30,056 nucleotides of DNA, taken from positions 1 to 30,056 of IMG/VR virus record IMGVR_UViG_3300009605_000084. One strand, given 5' to 3'. The notes beneath the pieces are model-generated. The model was not told the DNA's origin and ran no database searches. It saw only the letters and a program-made list of their open reading frames with translations. The position numbers were made by a program, and so were the translations under genes. Positions 29,401 to 30,056 of the stretch are shown piece after piece (positions within the stretch are counted from its first letter, which is position 1; the number at the start of each line of letters is the position of its first letter). This DNA comes from a virus.

Positions 29401-30056
29401 GAAAAAGACAGGGTTATATCGTTTGCGCCTTCTGTTGCGCAGGGATCAACACACCCATACTTTATGCCGCCAATAATGTCAGGTGATTTAGCTTGGACAG
29501 GCGGATTAAAGAAGATGGCTTACCGGGCCACTGCTGGAATATATAAAGCGGCTATTAAACCTTTGGCTTTGCACGGTGATCCAGCTCCGATGATGAGATG
29601 GATAGCAGGGTCTGCCATTAGTGGTGAGTTGGCATATATGATTAATTGGGGAGGTTTTGGCTGGGAACATCCAGCAGGCGGAAATATTGATGATTTTATA
29701 GAGTGGATAAAGGCTGATGGTATCGAAACGAATGATGCTCGAAAGATTATAGACAGGATAGGGATGAACATGATGAAGGCATCTGGATTTGGTCTTATTA
29801 CTGATTCAATGCAAGGCTACGGAATGGCTCCTATTGTTTACGATGCCTATCTGGGCATTGTTAAGGAGTTGGGTTATTTAAGAACAGGTAAAAAAGAATT
29901 TTTACAGGTTACGGATGATTTACTTACTTCTCATTTAGCTATATGGAGAGATTGGTATCAAGCAAAAATGGCGTGGTTTTCTCCAAGGGCAAAAGAATAT
30001 AGATATTGGAATAATGTACGACAGTATAAATATAGATTTAATGAAGATTTAAAAGG
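20482..30056 (+). CDS. Giant polyvalent virion protein with N-terminal lysozyme-like domains (right end not in window)
   Basis: One frame, TAATG-coupled and without a Shine-Dalgarno, stays open from 20482 to the edge: at least 3191 residues (roughly 350 kDa). Region 1 (residues about 170-260) is lysozyme-like: E176, STDYGIPQIN (192-201), NWAAYNNGSW (247-256). Region 2 (about 287-360) has AAESKFDSSAV with E299 and a degenerate GLYGLKKV (331-338). Residues about 514-750 are Gly/Ala-rich and hydrophobic. From about 1174 on, Pro/Glu/Lys linkers (1174-1216, 1310-1331, 1443-1462, 1641-1657, 1714-1730, 1856-1876) separate small modules. The C-terminal third is helical and resembles phage polyvalent (LPD-type) proteins. 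No RNA polymerase motifs were seen. It likely degrades peptidoglycan and is ejected with DNA. Confidence 0.9.
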   Translation, partial: MPSDLKWLYDTAADANLNVGGYNDFLEAMDDDSSRQWLYDTLTKQGANLGDYAEYNEKFPVVNGDYEGAGPPEPEAFDSSSAEYDYQTAVVHGLDKDAATGEWPSREPTTGRILKGSDHPTFNETIDAEKALGNIVYTNPDDGLIYSHPKDSVEVSAENVLSSEIQVPDSSKLKIEQAGVGDINTGKKDIHSTDYGIPQINDTTWNDIFKNEYGKDLPDSLPEEQIKFAVDRILLNKEGDSPNGIKNWAAYNNGSWVQFKDYTNERYVAELGADPKHLELIDTLAGPEATTIKAVFAAESKFDSSAVKVNYMPSKEGGINAEGGDVVDETGLYGLKKVDVQGQPQYIFTEAPEKSITDNIIKRVGDMWKYRDLSGPSEEVKGARAVEDLIRHQSLSDRAAKIAIYDNPRSPEFEKEVRAQVAWNTMSTPMLFTGPQKTALGEGFRKAAVKGRFGIGEIGKSEYDAKMRRLANPREHYKRKLREIGLDVPDDDFQGLAWSQSLSGIAWQIYTGKDVDLTFYDPGDQAQIAAGVLSMGLDPLAMLGFGAGEVIGQGAVRIAGKYTSNKLLKLGVSEAVVNRGIAIGKGNYVKGMAGMGGALGGYEGLGSPLRQLHEKGFVDKGQVAMDILAHTSLGMITGALGQGGLSFGKLVRPVGRGAKLIPEGTKFVGEVLGFGGVSPLLIEGRKPEWPNDFIHAAEFLMGMKLVGGVNGVYGKPAVRYAKEGMARLIHGEYLRNGKDFSKAQVTIGEKAKSAIELALEGNIAWEGNAQPGVSTGGKGVVYGEKPNLSVDSRGVAIIYDQFGNRIPYRPALTQKELVLNGEIVRPLVGDDGKPVVGEDGKPRFQTIQSEYHEGSTESRMKGYNEKGEEVDLIVHSNKDGTVTDIEMSAFNDSKPISEQMHLLDRMRYVDRAEVADAKLNINTDTNRIVDMLGGGFKPRYGAEGEGGFVTTAMGRGQVPEKTGQRIVEGEKVIDVVEEMVPVYDKKGKPKLDKKGKPLLKKEQRPIMEQLPVIEAVAEKLELPPHLRGDALRALPNDVLDVMLKNKETTPKEKQVIRVEQERRRGVEAGEKLKVVDVSDMVAERGELQAEQNKLFIELYGEREIPVRGRDGKQVIDERTGKPKVKVIGEGEVGLKEGSPEYDAKEKQIVEIGDRMQSLDLQIGKRTLELSGIEKRELPKEEPPKEEPPPEAAPDVAPEVPPEPPKAPKKEKPITEKELDAIDEKTQILYNKESELVKEIFGKDSVVEEVVVGKDIGEDIIIGAGEWTPQRFKVDPDIAGELTKSQRKKAQKIVDDLNAIEEEVIRRSGAEVEAPAEVSPPAEKPAPAKPEKDIVGYRSEEVYGEGKRDVEKVVKHEVEELGNKHIVEELIKKGAIKDESELPAYLKSLKDRGYDEVLWLSPKRKDVVKEYDVSPESVEKIEIKEGIVLSDLGSEGKLIAYKSEAPVEKPAPEAPAKAPEPKKWIDITGSKGNKLGEFDKLEEGGKWADYGIRKDKKGGKFIYKVVERRDDQYGVRYHTKDGVPFDTYEKAFAGLADRIAREGTAELDMSRYTPELQQAILKIEATFDHPALRSEVAAGTTAEQYAKDVSKKDLQVLLDATIHQPGLKGSRYLSIGSLNKPVIAKDLLTWQKRGNAAREKLGEAPVEKAPPKELEKSKGHIAFKGEYEYAVSDKGELMRAPINNPVMPDGYRGGMRFEAPKHLIESKLKELGVKAPAPPVEKPPIPELKPGSAAAELDYKMSLAGLDKEMSMLKLAFSDIVDPIPADHSGKRWGKVDDIYAVLTANKKRLDAIQDLAENRKAMFSGIKHKIRLKRVSDDVLEINLADLSELPGARPVGEVKPRKLLSDLKKRELKKEKEAPPEVKPPKRAPGETKPVNPEVADLQKKISRLEAGVEEKGRKQAEKVYGEDVPDAIAEKFISDAKKVSASKAKKVKEKIKMIEDAEKGKVREDAPKSIQELVVDKSKIDAKLKAEYAKGEKADAVKVSELLEQKNQLSEDIGKAKLGKPRTGDQVTLTPTKKGGKKVVKKPVDDPVMRGKIEMGNIFESIKDQVGNQAMSDMGSISLAERAERAGDLDIDWSLVTAPEHSRIVKRKNGQFLEIDLPFVEGTYEVQLPVRVTMNKDGSMTTGVNENPWFKKFSKNAVAQAFKKPGKPRIIRESIKGDLVTIRGEVYKLDSPAGYTAENIGEWSVLRKGEYRTVDDISLRKAADRELERMGAERAAGPVAFAPEFTAPARKALAQQDQKGLNKALKGYQKRLKQYQGFKQPTKEVQHSMGELKEAIKIAEDLIKVQKEADRLGGTIAGMDFIPGTTAFFNAMRQWKRSKLPLSDRKKLDSLVRRSNKLHNKWVAEGRVDREMEGRLEKLSDEIVALESKVANQIPSETEMVKIDRNIKWPSRTRDLRRTHKKQRDLSKQLKETGVENVDENYRDIKLEVTKNRTDSQKDFTRDEINMYETILDDMASNGGYLDNIPAYLIGKDVPIYKELGPKAGYRTKRWGKHLERWMLMHKSMNTGLKYIFPHDYQISLMGKHGKALHDLNSKFIARMQLIQGDGENTIKEIQKLIKKKNMKNFVAAIDPELGEFMDFRGKGKFLSDPNTKKAARLWREYTDRLHDMRKKYETWVTYDIAGKKVRVPADDVYIDNWVRWQLSKDALKDFAKEGPLFQKEVQRLIDKSGKTIKDAKTGKVREKTRAEKEIEAYQIIGEWYRLSPHVQSPVRYGSMDTPRMANLSRELYEKDFTELAPGIAQRGANFLAAAEVYGQDMGVVKEMVGRIGTDPALGRGAAKSGRRAAEYMDTIVLGHGERNPFMMGITRVLGTGYLSGPRSFTNNIMYSNNVDPAAFTWRAAVRGMTGFFKSPEIALTEARKAGQLGVGVREMEQMTFVKGVQKYVSPWISWSEFFNRAKAVMAAGETADIYSKYLSDSISPEIKSRLPLGWRKRMNAKTARLFFKDFGSFSDAEIDRFIERGRMTEAEKDRVISFAPSVAQGSTHPYFMPPIMSGDLAWTGGLKKMAYRATAGIYKAAIKPLALHGDPAPMMRWIAGSAISGELAYMINWGGFGWEHPAGGNIDDFIEWIKADGIETNDARKIIDRIGMNMMKASGFGLITDSMQGYGMAPIVYDAYLGIVKELGYLRTGKKEFLQVTDDLLTSHLAIWRDWYQAKMAWFSPRAKEYRYWNNVRQYKYRFNEDLK

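Noticed and set aside
20482-30056. Giant frame as an N4-like virion RNA polymerase
   Set aside because: I looked for single-subunit RNA polymerase motifs and saw none; the visible motifs are lysozyme-like and linker-rich.
1-30056. tRNA or rRNA genes
   Set aside because: No cloverleaf-like segment with the conserved T-arm sequence was noticed, and the coding density leaves space only in 508-1284.

Overview
The window is a contiguous stretch of a tailed double-stranded DNA phage (or prophage) genome, most likely a podovirus-like phage. It holds the start of the morphogenesis module in canonical order: terminase small subunit, terminase large subunit, portal, scaffold, major capsid protein, connector/adaptor proteins, a tail-hub (stabilisation-type) protein, then probable internal or ejected virion proteins. 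The last gene is a giant one that is still open at the right edge. No integrase, repressor, tRNA or host gene is visible. The host cannot be named from the sequence. Strong AAGGAGG-type Shine-Dalgarno sites and roughly 40% GC are what can be said; lysozyme-like domains in a virion protein fit a phage that must cross a peptidoglycan layer.

Layout. Positions 1-507 carry a leftward (minus-strand) cassette of tiny genes: a 60-aa protein, a 51-aa basic protein and a two-helix membrane protein cut by the window edge, joined by ATGA overlaps, with a possible 38-aa leader ORF. Positions about 508-1284 are a non-coding divergent region packed with structure: a 76% GC island, a pair of ~20-bp direct repeats with a nested inverted repeat, seven tandem 11-bp iterons, overlapping AACCCTT/AAGGGTT and AGCCTTTC/GAAAGGCT inverted repeats, four copies of TATATG, and a GCGCGT-GT-ACGCGC palindrome. 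This looks like a control region, origin or packaging-recognition region between the two arms.

Positions 1285-30056 are one rightward gene train with no gap over 66 bp. Eight of its junctions are TAATG (1-nt overlap), so translational coupling is probably pervasive. After the capsid gene come a hairpin and two overlapping very basic miniproteins. The second miniprotein begins with a sequence resembling the first residues of the major capsid protein.

Next come a connector carrying an FCCH-like insert, an 867-aa fibrous protein with three different repeat systems, three small beta-rich proteins that look related to one another and surround it, a 1050-aa tail-hub protein, and six mid-sized virion candidates, one of them weakly GNAT-like. 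From 20482 to the right edge there is a single uninterrupted reading frame of at least 3191 codons. It has two lysozyme-like active-site regions at the N-terminus, a Gly/Ala-rich hydrophobic segment, a string of Pro/Glu/Lys linkers separating small modules, and a long helical C-terminal part. It is best read as a giant ejected, polyvalent-type virion protein.
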